NCBI GenBank assembly: GCA_020746875.1
Contig: JAGTJL010000010.1
Coordinates: forward strand, 930,001-994,000
DNA: 64,000 bases
Source: Rhexocercosporidium sp. MPI-PUGE-AT-0058
Taxonomy: Eukaryota; Ascomycota; Leotiomycetes; Helotiales
Direction: 5' to 3'
The position numbers were made by a program, and so were the translations under genes. The stretch's first letter is position 1. The number at the start of each line of letters is the position of its first letter. Under the pieces are notes generated by a model, which did no database searches, was not told the origin of the DNA, and worked only from the letters and a program-made list of their open reading frames with translations. This document shows, in pieces, positions 1 through 10,921 of the stretch.

Positions 1-3000
1 CCTAAGACTCAGGATCAAGCAACTCACGACCCAGCAATCCAAGGCCAAGCAAGTCAATCTCGCCCAAATGAACCCCAAGCGAATTTGGAAACACTAAAAA
101 CTCAGAAAGATGAAGAACAACCGCATACTGAGGAACAGGATGCTCCAGATGGCTTGCCATCGAATGAGAAGAATGACGTCCCAAATGAAGTCGTTCCTGT
201 TGTTGACCCAGAGAGCCGAGAAGATAAAGGAAAAGGCCCAGCTAGCCCAGAAATGCCTTTGAATCCGGAATTGCTTACAGTTCCAAAGACAGATGACACA
301 CCAGAAGATACAATTAGTCCTGGTGACGCTCCGTCAAGGAAATCCTTTTTTGGAAGGATCGTCACAGCAAAATTGCCACAGTGGCCCACCAAAGCCACAA
401 CAAATGCCACTCCAACTTCTGGCGACGGGACAATAGAAACTGGCGAGAAACCCACAGAAGGGAAGAACGACGATGAGAAACAACATGGTGTCGAGAGAGA
501 CGACAAAGAAGGGCCATCGTTTTCTAAGAAGCTTCTCGACCAAGGAGACCGAACAGGGACTGGAGAGGCAAAGGAAGCCGCGGATGAAAAGGCAGCAGTG
601 GAAAAGAAGGCGGAGAATGTGAAGAAGCAGGCAAAGAAAGCCGAAGAAAAGGCAGCGTTGGAGAAAAAGTTAGAAGATGAGAAGAAACAAGCAGAAATTG
701 TAAGCCTTCAACAATGAAGAGAGTTGTTAATTGATTTCTGACCCAATCATTAGGATCTTTGGGAAAATTCCTGCAAACTTGAAGTTTTGCCAAGATCCGA
801 GTCAAACCACCCGACAGTCGACATTGTCGCTATTCACGACCTCGATGAAACGCCCAAAACAGCTTGGGTTTTCATTCCTCCTGTGTCGGCGCAAAAAGCG
901 GTGAGAACATTGCTGGAGAATGACCTGGAGTCCAAACGAAGTAGCCTTGATCGCAATCGACACCTCCAATTACTGGCAAAAGTGACAGAGGAATCCAATA
1001 AAAGACGAGGTTCCGTAAATCGCGATACCACCCCTGGTTTCAAAGATGGGAAAATTACCCCAGAAGGCAGAAGAAACAAGGTGAATGACTTTTTGTCAAC
1101 AGTTGATGCCGACAGTAGTGCTGCTGTCGATCCCCCAGCTGCGACTAAGGAAGGAGAATCAGCTCCACCAGCTGCACCCACGACATTTTCTTCAGAAGCC
1201 GGGCCGTCAAATGCAGCATCTCCTCGGGAAGAGGAATCACAGGCCAAAAAGACTACTGCAGCAGCTTCTTCAACAAAAGACCTTGACCCGAAAGGAGGTA
1301 CTTCGGGGAAGGAGAAGAAGGAGAACGAAGGGACTCTCACAAAAAGGGGTAAAAGTGGCAGGAGGAAGGTTCGCAAATCAGTCCTCCCAGACCCTTTGCT
1401 CCCTACCGACCATGTTCCACCAATTCCTTTGGCTCCGGCTCCAGCAACCATTCTGCCCAAACTTGTGGTGCTTGAGCCAGGAGTTGATGATCGCACCCAA
1501 ACCAAGGACACTGGTGGGAGCCGTGTTTCCGAAAAAGACCCTCGATCTGGTCGTGGATCCACTGAAATTGATGGATCAGTGCGAAAAAGACACGTTCACT
1601 TACTTCTCGATAATGATATGATTCCTGGTTCGTTTCCTGGAGCACGGATCTTATCCTACACGTATCCTATCATGTCTGCTACTACATCAAAGGAATATCT
1701 GGACAATGCTGCTCGGAGACTCTTGGATAGTCTTGTCATAGAAAGAGCTGACGAGCGTTACAACTCAGTGCCAATAGTCTTCATTGGATACGGTTTCGGA
1801 GGTCTAGTGTTGCAGAAGCTTCTGCTGCTAGCCGCCAAAGATCATGAGGAAAAGAGCAAAGGCGCAGCTCATATTATAAACATGGCAGCAGGGCTTGTCG
1901 TCTTGGATACTCCCTTTCCAGTGGTCCCATCGAAGAACCAAACCGAAAAGGATCCTTTTCCTCCAGATCCTAATGCCCGCCAGCAACATATCCTTGGAAG
2001 ACTTAAAGCCAGCGGAAACACGCTTAACGTCCGAACTCTCTGGGAAAGTTTCAACGACGAAAGGGTGCGTCACAAGCTCCCATTGAATTGGTTGTATACA
2101 TTGGCAGCAAAAGATGGCTCCTCGGTTCCTAAGGTAATATGACATGTCAACATTGCTGTATCGAGCACAATAGCTAATCAACCTTAGGTTCAACCAAAAC
2201 GACCAATCTCAGATCTCGCCCAGATTGGAATATTCTGCATGGCAATGGTGTCGGATAGCAAAAGGCGACTAGGCAGATTTCCTGGCCCTCAAGACGAAAT
2301 ATACATTCGACTCGTTAGTCAAATGCAACGCTGCCTTCTTTTCAAATCAGCAGCAATAAAGGAGCTGGAAAGTCTTCTGACACATCTGATAAAGCAGCCA
2401 GACGTGCTGGTGCATGTCAAGGACGAGCAAGGGAAATCTGCCCTCCATTATGCTGCCGAAGCACCGAACAGCCCAGCTGTGACAATCCTTATCAACCTAG
2501 GTGAGGCGGAAGTTCTACAACGAGACAACCTAGGCCAGACACCACTCCACGCATGCATACGAAAAGCAGTAGCAACCAACCCCACTGATAAGGACGGCCA
2601 AAAACCGTATAAAGATATCATCAAGCGCCTGATGGATAGTTCGCCTGATGTTAACCAGACAGACAATGACAAGAAGACTGCATGGGATTATGCTCCAGAA
2701 TTAACGTGGATTCAGGATCTCAGAATCAATCGGGACCCTTTCTCAGGCCGGTCGACATCAAATGAGACCGAGACTGTGAAATCAGTGAGACCGCTGGACA
2801 AGCCTTCACTGAAACGGAAAGCTTGCGAGGACACTTTGGGACTACTTGCAGAGTTCTACCTGCTCACCGACAAGCATACAACTCATGAGAAATTCACCTA
2901 TGAAAAACCGAGTATTTTTGACATGATCTACGACGAGAAAGAAGAAGGTGTATTAAAAATCCTCGATCGATCAAGACCCAAAAGGCTTACAAACGAGATC

Positions 3001-6000
3001 CGTCGGTGCCGCTGGGTGCATCTTCCTGCCAACAATGTAAGCTATGACTTTAGCCACTCGAATAGATAGATTTCCACTAATTGTCACAACAGGAGCAATG
3101 GGTTCAAGTTAGCTTCTAGCCAATTATTTTTGAATCTTTTCATGTGCCTAATCAATTACAGGACCTCTTTCTGACTCTGAAAATCAAAGACAACTCAGTA
3201 CATGGGCAACGCGAAGGTAAGCATGCATTGGTGTTACCGACTGGATCTCAAGGAAACACCATATCTGACAAAGTTGATACCCAGGCTCAAAACGATCTGC
3301 ATTCTATTTGATTCCTCAAGTAAACAAATATAAACAGGTAAGTATCTTCATGGTTTTCAGCAAGAATGCCTAACGTTGCCCGCAGATTTGTGAGCAAAAG
3401 ATTCTAGACACACAGTCAGATGGCAACCAAGGATCTCGATCTTCCAGCGATAACCAAATCTTGAAGAATACAGTGGGATCTGACCCCTCGAAAGAACGCT
3501 CTATCGATCCATCGCAAAGCGAGACCCAGCAAGCGAATTCAAAGGAGAAGAAAGACAAACAACCAGCGCAATTGCCAACTGAGGCTGCCACACCGGAACC
3601 CGTGAAAACTAGGATGGTAGACAAAGATGCAATTGCTGTTTTTGTAAGTATATAGATACCATTTTACGAGCTTGAAAACGTACTTACACCCCCCAAAAAG
3701 ATGCCTATTCTAGCATATGAAACGAGCAAGTTTCGGAAGCAGATGACGAATGTAATCGAAACACCACTCCAGGAACTAAAAGAGCAAGAGAGAGGTACCG
3801 AGTCGCTCATTCTCCAAGGGTATCTTAGTGAAGAAAGTCAAAGTCCAATGCATTGTCGTCGGACCTTGGATCAATTTTCTTACTACATGCTGGATACGAC
3901 AGAGTCTAGAGACAGAGATCAGGTCATCTACCGATGGGGACGCAAGAAATTGAAGAAGGAAAAAAAGACCGGAGATGCACCTCTCTTGATGGTTGACCAA
4001 CTTTGGTTTTGGGTTTTGCAAGATGGTACCGACTCCCACATCCATAAATGATGAGGTACTGTAGCTTACCATACTCCAGGAACTTTGATCACCAGTTTCC
4101 CAAATACCTGGGATGTTGAAAGTACCTACAGCCTGAAGACAGCCCTCAACCAGGACTTGCGCAACAAGGAAGTAAACAACAAGCGCAAACTCATTGGATC
4201 GGTTGATGATTTGCTCCACTGGATTATCAGACACTCCGTTGATTTTCTGAGGCGTGAGGGACCGAGTGACATTAAGTTCCAAGTGGCTTTCCAGTCGTCT
4301 ATCAATAACATTGTAAGTTAAAATGCTCCTAACTGTGACAGATAGGGGTTTATTATCGAATAGGCGGATCAAGAAGCAGAGCAGTTCAAAAGTTTCAAAG
4401 ACATCACGACGACGCTCAACAAGAAAGACCTTCGTGAGGAGCAGAAGTCCGAAGAAATTGAAAAGCTGTTCAAGTTGCATGTCGAGACGCGACTGTTGAT
4501 AGAGATCAAGGATATCCAGGACGAGCTCAACATCGTCAGCTCGGTCCTAGGGCAGCAAAAGGAGATCCTTGAGAACCTATACAAATTGTGCTCACCCGAC
4601 GAGAACACTGGAGTCGACTCAAATGTTACCGAGAACTCGAATCCAAAGACCTTTTCAGGACTCGAGTTGATTGCCGACAATCAAACCGACGAACCAGACT
4701 CTCGAAACAAGGTTAATCAGAGGAGCATTCTGCACCATGACGGACTGAAAGAACGCGAGAAGAGGAAGGAGAAGGTGAAAGTGCATTTCCCCGATGAACG
4801 CTTCAAGGAGACCGAGATGAATACACCAGTGCTCAGAAATCCCAGCCTCATTGACGACAACCTGGCGATTGTGAAGGGTAACATTCGGGTTGTGGACGAT
4901 ATGATCGCTTATGCGAAACAAGTGCATACTTCGGTACGCAACATGTCTTCGATTTTGAGCTTCCTTTACTTACTTTTCAAAGATCACGGATCTTCTTGAC
5001 CTAAAACAGAGGCAAGCCAATGCATGGGAAGCTCGATTTTCCAGAGAAGGTTCACAACAGAGCCAAAGGCAAGGGAATGTAAGTAGAAGGATCATTCTTG
5101 GATCTTGTAAGGCTTGCTAATTTGAATTATATAGATTATGCTAGTGTTTACTCTTGTTACCATCGTTTTCGTGAGTTAACTCGCTCCTCAATTGAGATAT
5201 GATCAACTCCTGATATTCCAAAGCTTCCGCTATCTTTCATTTCAAGTTTCCTTGCGCTAGGAGTCACTACGTTCCCTAAAGACCCCAAATCTGGTAACAC
5301 AGCTTGGCCGTTGCACACCCTTGCATTATTACTCTGTAAGATCCACTCCAAGAATGACATTAGATGGAACGCTAATTCTTCAATAGTTGGAATCTCTGCC
5401 CTGGTTTTCGTTCCACTCGTTATTATTGCGTTAAGTGTCAATCGGATTAAATCGTCATTCAGAGCATGGTTCTTTGGAGAGAAGCAGCCTGAGAAAGTGA
5501 AAAAGACGGCTGGTGATGAGGAGAGTGGCGAGAAGGAAGAAGATGATAAGAGTGATGATGAAGGAGATGACAGCAGCACTATAGTCGCAGGCAGCGAGAC
5601 TTCTGCAGAAAAATCGTCTTCTGAAGATCAGGACGAAGAAGAAGAAGAATCACTATATGCGCCAATATTCGGAAGGTGGAAGTTCCACACCTACGTCCCG
5701 ATTATTCGCAGGCTCTGGGAACGACAGATCTATCTGAATACCGACTCCGACGATGAATATCTGAATGACGAGGATATCGTCCAAGATTATCCCCTACACC
5801 ATTTTCTCGCAAAGATATCGCCTTGGAGCTTCATTCGTCAACGATTAGATCGCAGGGCGCATCGACGCAGATCTTATGATTTCGATGACGGCGATTCTCT
5901 TCCGCCCTGGATGAGGGTGCACGGCAGGTTACCCCGACGACGGTCATCTCCACGAGGAATATTTATAGAAGAGATACGGGGGACTGGGAATGATTCTGAT

Positions 6001-6369
6001 GGACCAGCGAGGCGTTGGATGAGCGCCATGGACAGTGACGATGAAGCTGTCGTCATTGGACGGCATTCCCATGGTTCTCAACCGCCACCTAGTCGAGTAA
6101 ACAGGCTCATTGCCCCAGTCCAACGGATTTTTCGAAGAGGCCAGACAGATGATAACTCGAATGCCTCATATGTGTATGAAAGTGAGTCATCACGATCTTC
6201 TCATGCCAGAGGACATATCAGGGATTCGGGGTCTGGTTCTGGCTCGGACACGGAGAGGCCGACGGGCGTTGCTGAGAGATTGGGGACTGCGATTTCGGTC
6301 CCATTTAGGAGGCTCTTTGTGAGGAGAAGGCGGAGTCATGATGTTGAGAGTATTGCGGTGGATGATTGA
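1..6369 (+). CDS. Large esterase-like/ankyrin/CorA-like membrane protein, 5' end outside window
   Basis: Open from the first base, so the start lies upstream. I read 14 exons: 1-699, 754-2133, 2188-3036, 3093-3107, 3162-3216, 3285-3337, 3386-3643, 3701-4025, 4080-4312, 4364-4933, 4983-5078, 5135-5170, 5224-5335 and 5387-6369. They sum to 5664 nt, giving 1887 visible residues. Order of parts: a Lys/Glu-rich low-complexity stretch; an alpha/beta-hydrolase-like region opening with VDIVAIHDL; an elbow near residue 579 that reads GYGFGG, where active members of the family have G-x-S-x-G; ankyrin-type repeats around 760-865 (SALHYAAE, TPLHACI); then a CorA-like end with LLDLKQRQANAWEARF and two membrane helices near 1511-1535 and 1560-1578. 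A charged, Ser/Arg-rich tail follows. This layout occurs in fungal ankyrin/Mg-transporter-like proteins. Inference: a membrane-anchored protein whose hydrolase domain is probably not catalytic. Substrate and role are unknown. The last intron (51 nt) is in frame and free of stops, so it could be retained. Confidence 0.85.
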
Positions 6370-7473
6370 GGTGGCAGAGAAGCTTAAGGACATGAGTCAC
6401 GATTTGAAGAAACTTATTTCCATTGTTTATGAAGTTTCAGGGTCATTTCAGGGAATACTGGGCTGGTATGGGTTAGGTTTAATGAGGAATTGCTTCGGAA
6501 TAGTCGGTTTTTCGTTAATTTTCAATTACAGTAGCACTAATTCTTCCTACCCTTTTTACCCCTCGCTTAGCTGAAAGGCACTCTTTGTAACTGAAGAAAC
6601 GTGACTAAGTAACTCCTTACTTATAAGCGAGGTATTTTCGTGTTATATGACATTCGAATGCATAAAATATGATCTAAGGGTGTATAGCATTTATAGATTC
6701 ATTCAGAGACCTTGAATATAGAGCTCTAGATGCTATTGTTGTTTGGTTATATAGTTGACTCCATGGGGAAAGTAAACACAAGGCACAAAAGTTACCAATT
6801 GATGTCATGGACCTGCTCATTGAAGTGAAGATAGGTACTTAGTAAAGCTATGTGGCGGGGGGGGGGGGTCTAAAAGGACCCTTCCTAAACCTGTCTGCAC
6901 CATGGTTGAAGAAGAAATGGGACAAATTGGTCGCACAACATTCAGAACTGGGAATTTATCTACCTGTAACATATGAGCTCAGCAGCAAGACCCATGCCCA
7001 CTGGGAGCTAGCGTTTATTGAATTGCTCACAAGTCTATGCAGCAATAATTTCTTTGAGATTCTCTTTCTGCATCTTTCGACGTTCTGTTTGAAGGCGCTT
7101 CTTGGCCGGCTTCCATGCTGTAGGGCGATAGTGGAGACAACATTAAATAGACCTTCATTTAGACTCCTCACAACTTGGGCATCCTTTCTAGAAAATAACT
7201 CCGACTTGTTTCCTTACACTGAGGATGCTGTTGTGGCATAGATTGCGATAATTTAATGAACATTTGGCACTGCATATCGAAGCATTACATTACTGGCACA
7301 ACACCGCTTTCCCACCGTCCTTCCAGAGTCCAAAGAAATACGAAATACCATCAGAAATCCGCTGGATTACACTTGTCCACATTGCATAAGTACATCATCA
7401 ACCCCTGGGAATGCGTCGCGAGATTTCGAAGAACATGCAACTGCATCTCATGCCATCCTGTATGCATAACAAC
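6370..7473. other. Intergenic, no confident gene
   Basis: The space between two converging genes. It is AT-rich with a run of 12 G at 6857-6868. On the minus strand a short open stretch (about 7120 down to 7040) ends in a charged sequence (KKRLQTERRKMQKENLKEII) preceded by a good pyrimidine-rich acceptor. It could be a terminal exon of a small gene, but I could not find convincing upstream exons. Confidence 0.5.
6857..6868. repeat. G12 homopolymer
   Basis: Twelve consecutive G. Such runs are length-variable and error-prone in sequencing. No coding context is visible. Confidence 0.95.
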
Positions 7474-8925
7474 TTATCTAGTACGAGGAGTATCGTGTAG
7501 CTCTGCACGATAAGGGGCATCTAGTTCCGTTGTTTCATTTGAGTGTAAAACATTCTTCCCCAACAACTCATTCACCTGGAATCCTACGATCTTGGCCTCC
7601 ACAACTGGTTCAGAATCGGGCCCCTTCCCCGCTTCAAAAGCAGGGGCAAGCTGATCTACGGGTTCGGCAGTCGGTGGATCCAAGGAAGGCGAGACCTTGC
7701 TAGATCGTCTCTTCTTTCTCCAGAAGTATCCGATAATGAGAATTGACAACAGGCCCAGGGCTGAAGCAAGAACGGCAATGGCAATAGTAGCGCCTTTCGA
7801 AAGACTGGCCTTTGATGGGGATTGGGACGAATTGTCTGTCGTACCAGTAGGAAATCTGACCATATCAGCCAATATACCATCTCGCGGGTCCTCGTAGAAA
7901 GCTTACTGGGATCCTGTATCAGAGTTGACCGTGCTTGAGCTAGAGATAGTCGTCCCTGAAGCCACGCTGCTGGTCTTCGAACCGCCAGTGGTGGTAGCAC
8001 CACCCTTCGCAATTGTGGCTTGTATGACCTGATAATTTCTTAGAACATATGACCAGCTGTAGAGAAGGGGGTTTGATGTTTCACCTCCGATGCCAATCTG
8101 TCTTTTGGTATCGGGAGACTGCTTGACAAACACATCAGCCCAGAGCCATCGGGATATATCCCAACCATGCCTAACGGACAACAGAAATTCCAATAGGCGT
8201 GGTAAAGACCCCATGAGTTATCAGCACAGGCCTTTACTACTCTCACAGTACCGGAGCAATCTACGTCTAACAAAGAATGGAAATCATTAGCTAAAGCGCA
8301 TAAAATTTACTACTGGCGAAGCCCAGGACGTTCTTCACATACCAGTTGGGCAACATATTGCTTCGATCGTATTGGCGAAATCCTTGTGATTGCCTGCAGC
8401 GGTGCATTTGTAAGTATCTGGACAACAGCTATCTCCGCAAGACGAAGTCCCCTCAACACATGGACTGCTTTGGAGACCATATCCGCCCCAGGACACGAGA
8501 TCGCGTTCAGTCAACGAGGGCTTCTTTGAGTAATCAACGACACGCGCTAGGATTGTCATGGTCTCGCTCGATGTAAAGTGCAGTGTTAGTTGATTCGCGT
8601 CGGCACTGTGGATCAACGGGTGTTGAGTAATTGTCGTTGAGATACCGATGTCTACTTTTGAGGTTGTTTGACCTCTCTTGGCTCAGCCGCACATGCAACC
8701 ATGCAATTCGTATTGCCATCCAATCGTGAATGCCTGTCTTCGTCCGAAAGGGATGAGTATAGCATTGACATTTGCGCCACAAAATTCCCACGATCTCCCA
8801 AAGAGTACATTCACTTTAACTGCAACTTCCGTATTCCGGAATGAAGGATCGGAAGTCCTTGAGAATGTCTCCATGAGTATTACCTCTCCATCATGAGCCC
8901 ATGGCAACGACGGCGGAAGTGACAT
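7474..8925 (-). CDS. Cysteine-rich single-pass membrane protein
   Basis: Five exons on the minus strand: 8925-8700, 8651-8343, 8266-8085, 8028-7907 and 7855-7474. They sum to 1221 nt (406 aa) and every intron (48-76 nt) has GT-AG ends. The first half carries paired-cysteine motifs (SCGDSCCPDTYKC, ICCPTG, NFCCPLG). A Ser/Thr/Gly-rich stalk follows, then one strong hydrophobic helix (IAIAVLASALGLLSILIIGY) with a basic stop-transfer KKRRS and a tail of about 75 residues. This is the plan of fungal cell-surface sensor or adhesin-like proteins; no named family is certain. The predicted start (MSLPPSLPW) has no signal peptide, which is odd for this topology, so the true 5' end may lie upstream. Just upstream (about 9080-8890, minus) is another coding-like stretch in a different frame, with its own 49-nt intron, ending in a stop. 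Confidence 0.7.
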
Positions 8926-9711
8926 TGTGAATCAATCTCAATAGTTCACGAAACCCTGGCTGGCCTTCTAGATCATCGAATGAATCCTTCCACAATGGGT
9001 CAGCTGACTTTGGGGTGAGACGAGAGAGAACTTACGTGGAAAGGTTGACGACAAATGATTTTGACAGCCCCCTTTTCAACGCAGCCGTGGTTATCTCTTA
9101 CTAGCTAGCAGTGAAAATAATGTCAAAATTTTCAGTAGGTCTGCATCTCCAGGTCACGTTTTGTTGGAGCCAGTGCTTGGCGTGCTTGGCGCTCAATCAT
9201 CGCCTCTTCTCTTCGAAAGCACCAGGCTTTGCAGACCGTTCTCCGAGTTTTTTTTTGGTGGAGAAAACCATGCCAAGAGCTAGGATCATAATTTGCTGTC
9301 CTTCGTTATGTCGAGACTTCGTCCATTTCTGCTTGTGTTTTTCCTTCCTTAGTCTACAAAAGCTAGCTTTTGGATGATGGCAGGGTAACGGCCAAGAAAA
9401 ACCGTCCCCATACGGCCATTTTCAGCCGTAAACACACATGTCCATTAAGTCCACCACCATCAAGCTTTTCTAGGCCATTTTCTGTGATTTGGCATATATA
9501 TGTGTGTGTATGAGCAAGAGTTTTCCTTGAAAGCTGATTAACAATCCATTTTCTTTCTCAGGTCGAAAGTTCTCATCAAATCCTTCTCGGGAAGATCAAA
9601 GTCGACAAATCCATCATCAGCCTCCTAGTGGTCTATTCTGCCCTTTGAATCCCAAAGGCTTATTTCTAATTCATCTCATTTCATCGCTCTCGTCCATCAC
9701 AGACCTCCACC
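8926..9711. other. Divergent intergenic region with a coding-like minus fragment
   Basis: Between the membrane protein (minus) and the FAD monooxygenase relic (plus). On the minus strand about 9085-8893 can be read as coding (CVEKGAVKIICRQPFH, then DSFDDLEGQPGFRELLRLIH) across a canonical 49-nt intron with a GCTGACC branch site, ending in TGA. It may be a missed 5' part of the neighbouring gene or the end of another gene. A TATATATATG-like stretch lies near 9495. Confidence 0.35.
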
Positions 9712-10921
9712 ATGTCCAAACCCACCATTCTCATTTCCGGGGCAGGCATCGCCGATCCAGTCTGCGCCTTTTTCCTCGCGCGCGCCGGCATCAAAACAAC
9801 AATCCTAGAACGCGCACCAAGCATGCTTCAAACAGGTCAACAGATTGATCTCCGTAGTGCAACGCATGGGTCTTGAATCCGAAACCCGCTCGTGGACTAC
9901 TAAAGAAGCCGGTCTAGCTTTCGTCAACGAGACGGGAAGACGACTCGCTGAGTTCCCTGTGAGAGAAGATGGGGGACGGAGCTTCACGAGCGATATCGAG
10001 ATTCTGAGGGGGAAGATGGCGGGGGTATTTTATGAGGCCACGAGGGGCTTGAAGGAGGTAGAGTATGTTTTTGGGGATCATCTCGCGGGCATTGAGGAGA
10101 AAGGGGAGAAGGTTGAGGTGGAGTTGGAAAAGGGTGGAAAGAGGATGTTTGATATTGTGATTGGTGCTGATGGGCAGGGTTCGAAGACAAGGAGACTTGC
10201 ATTCAAGGAGGTGGAAAATCCCATGAAGCCTCTTCATCAATTTACGGCTTACTTTACGATTCCGTACCTAAAATCAGATCGCAATTTCGCGGAATGGTAT
10301 AACACCACAGGTGGAAGAGGGATTCTTGCAAGGCCAGACAATGCTGAATACACGAGAGCGTATTTGACAGTGACGAGAAATCCATTGCCGGAGCTGGAAT
10401 GATATTACAAGCTCAGCGTCCAAGAGCAAAAGCAGAAGATGCACGAGATGTTTTCGGACGCTGGATGGGAAGCTAAGAGAGTTTTGGGAGGGATGGACAA
10501 GGCGGAGGATTTCTACATGCAAGAGGTCGTTCAAGTCAAGCTCCCCAGCTGGTCAAAACGCAGAGTCGTTCTACTAGGCGACGCGGGCTACTGTCCTTCT
10601 CCTGTCTCGGGTATGGGGACCAGTTGCGCAATTGTTGGGGCTTATGTCCTCGCTGGAGAGATCGCGAAGCATGGAATCGACTACGAGAAGGCTTTCAAAG
10701 GCTACGAGGAGAATCTTAGGTCGTATATTGAGAAAGCGCAGAAGTTGCCGCCCGGGGCTCCGGCTTTTGCGAATCCGCAGACGAAATTGGGGATCTCGAT
10801 ACTGCGTGGGATTGTGGGGTTCATCAGTTGGAGTGGTGCCACGAAGTTGTTTGATATGTTCTCTAGTCCGTCAGCGCACGATGACGAGTTGACTGTGTAT
10901 GACTTTAGAAGTGAGAAATAG
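9712..10921 (+). pseudogene. FAD-dependent monooxygenase pseudogene
   Basis: Homologous by motif to single-component FAD monooxygenases of the aromatic hydroxylase type. The N-terminus reads MSKPTILISGAGIADPV, the middle VIGADGQGSKTRRL, and the C-terminal FAD motif LLGDAGYCPSPVSGMGTS. Three defects are visible. (1) After GQQIDLR near 9850 the frame breaks; the family sequence resumes in another frame as VVQRMGLES, consistent with a small deletion that is not a multiple of three. (2) An in-frame TGA at 10400-10402 sits between LPELE and YYKLS, with the reading frame otherwise continuing; a TGG-to-TGA change would explain it. (3) The third glycine of the dinucleotide-binding GxGxxG is Asp. No intron of normal length can bypass the first two defects. 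Its former substrate cannot be inferred. An assembly error could explain one defect but hardly both. Confidence 0.85.

Noticed and set aside
6852..7241. 129-codon ORF starting in the G12 run
   Set aside because: It begins at a non-ATG codon in a homopolymer, and the composition is not protein-like in its first part.
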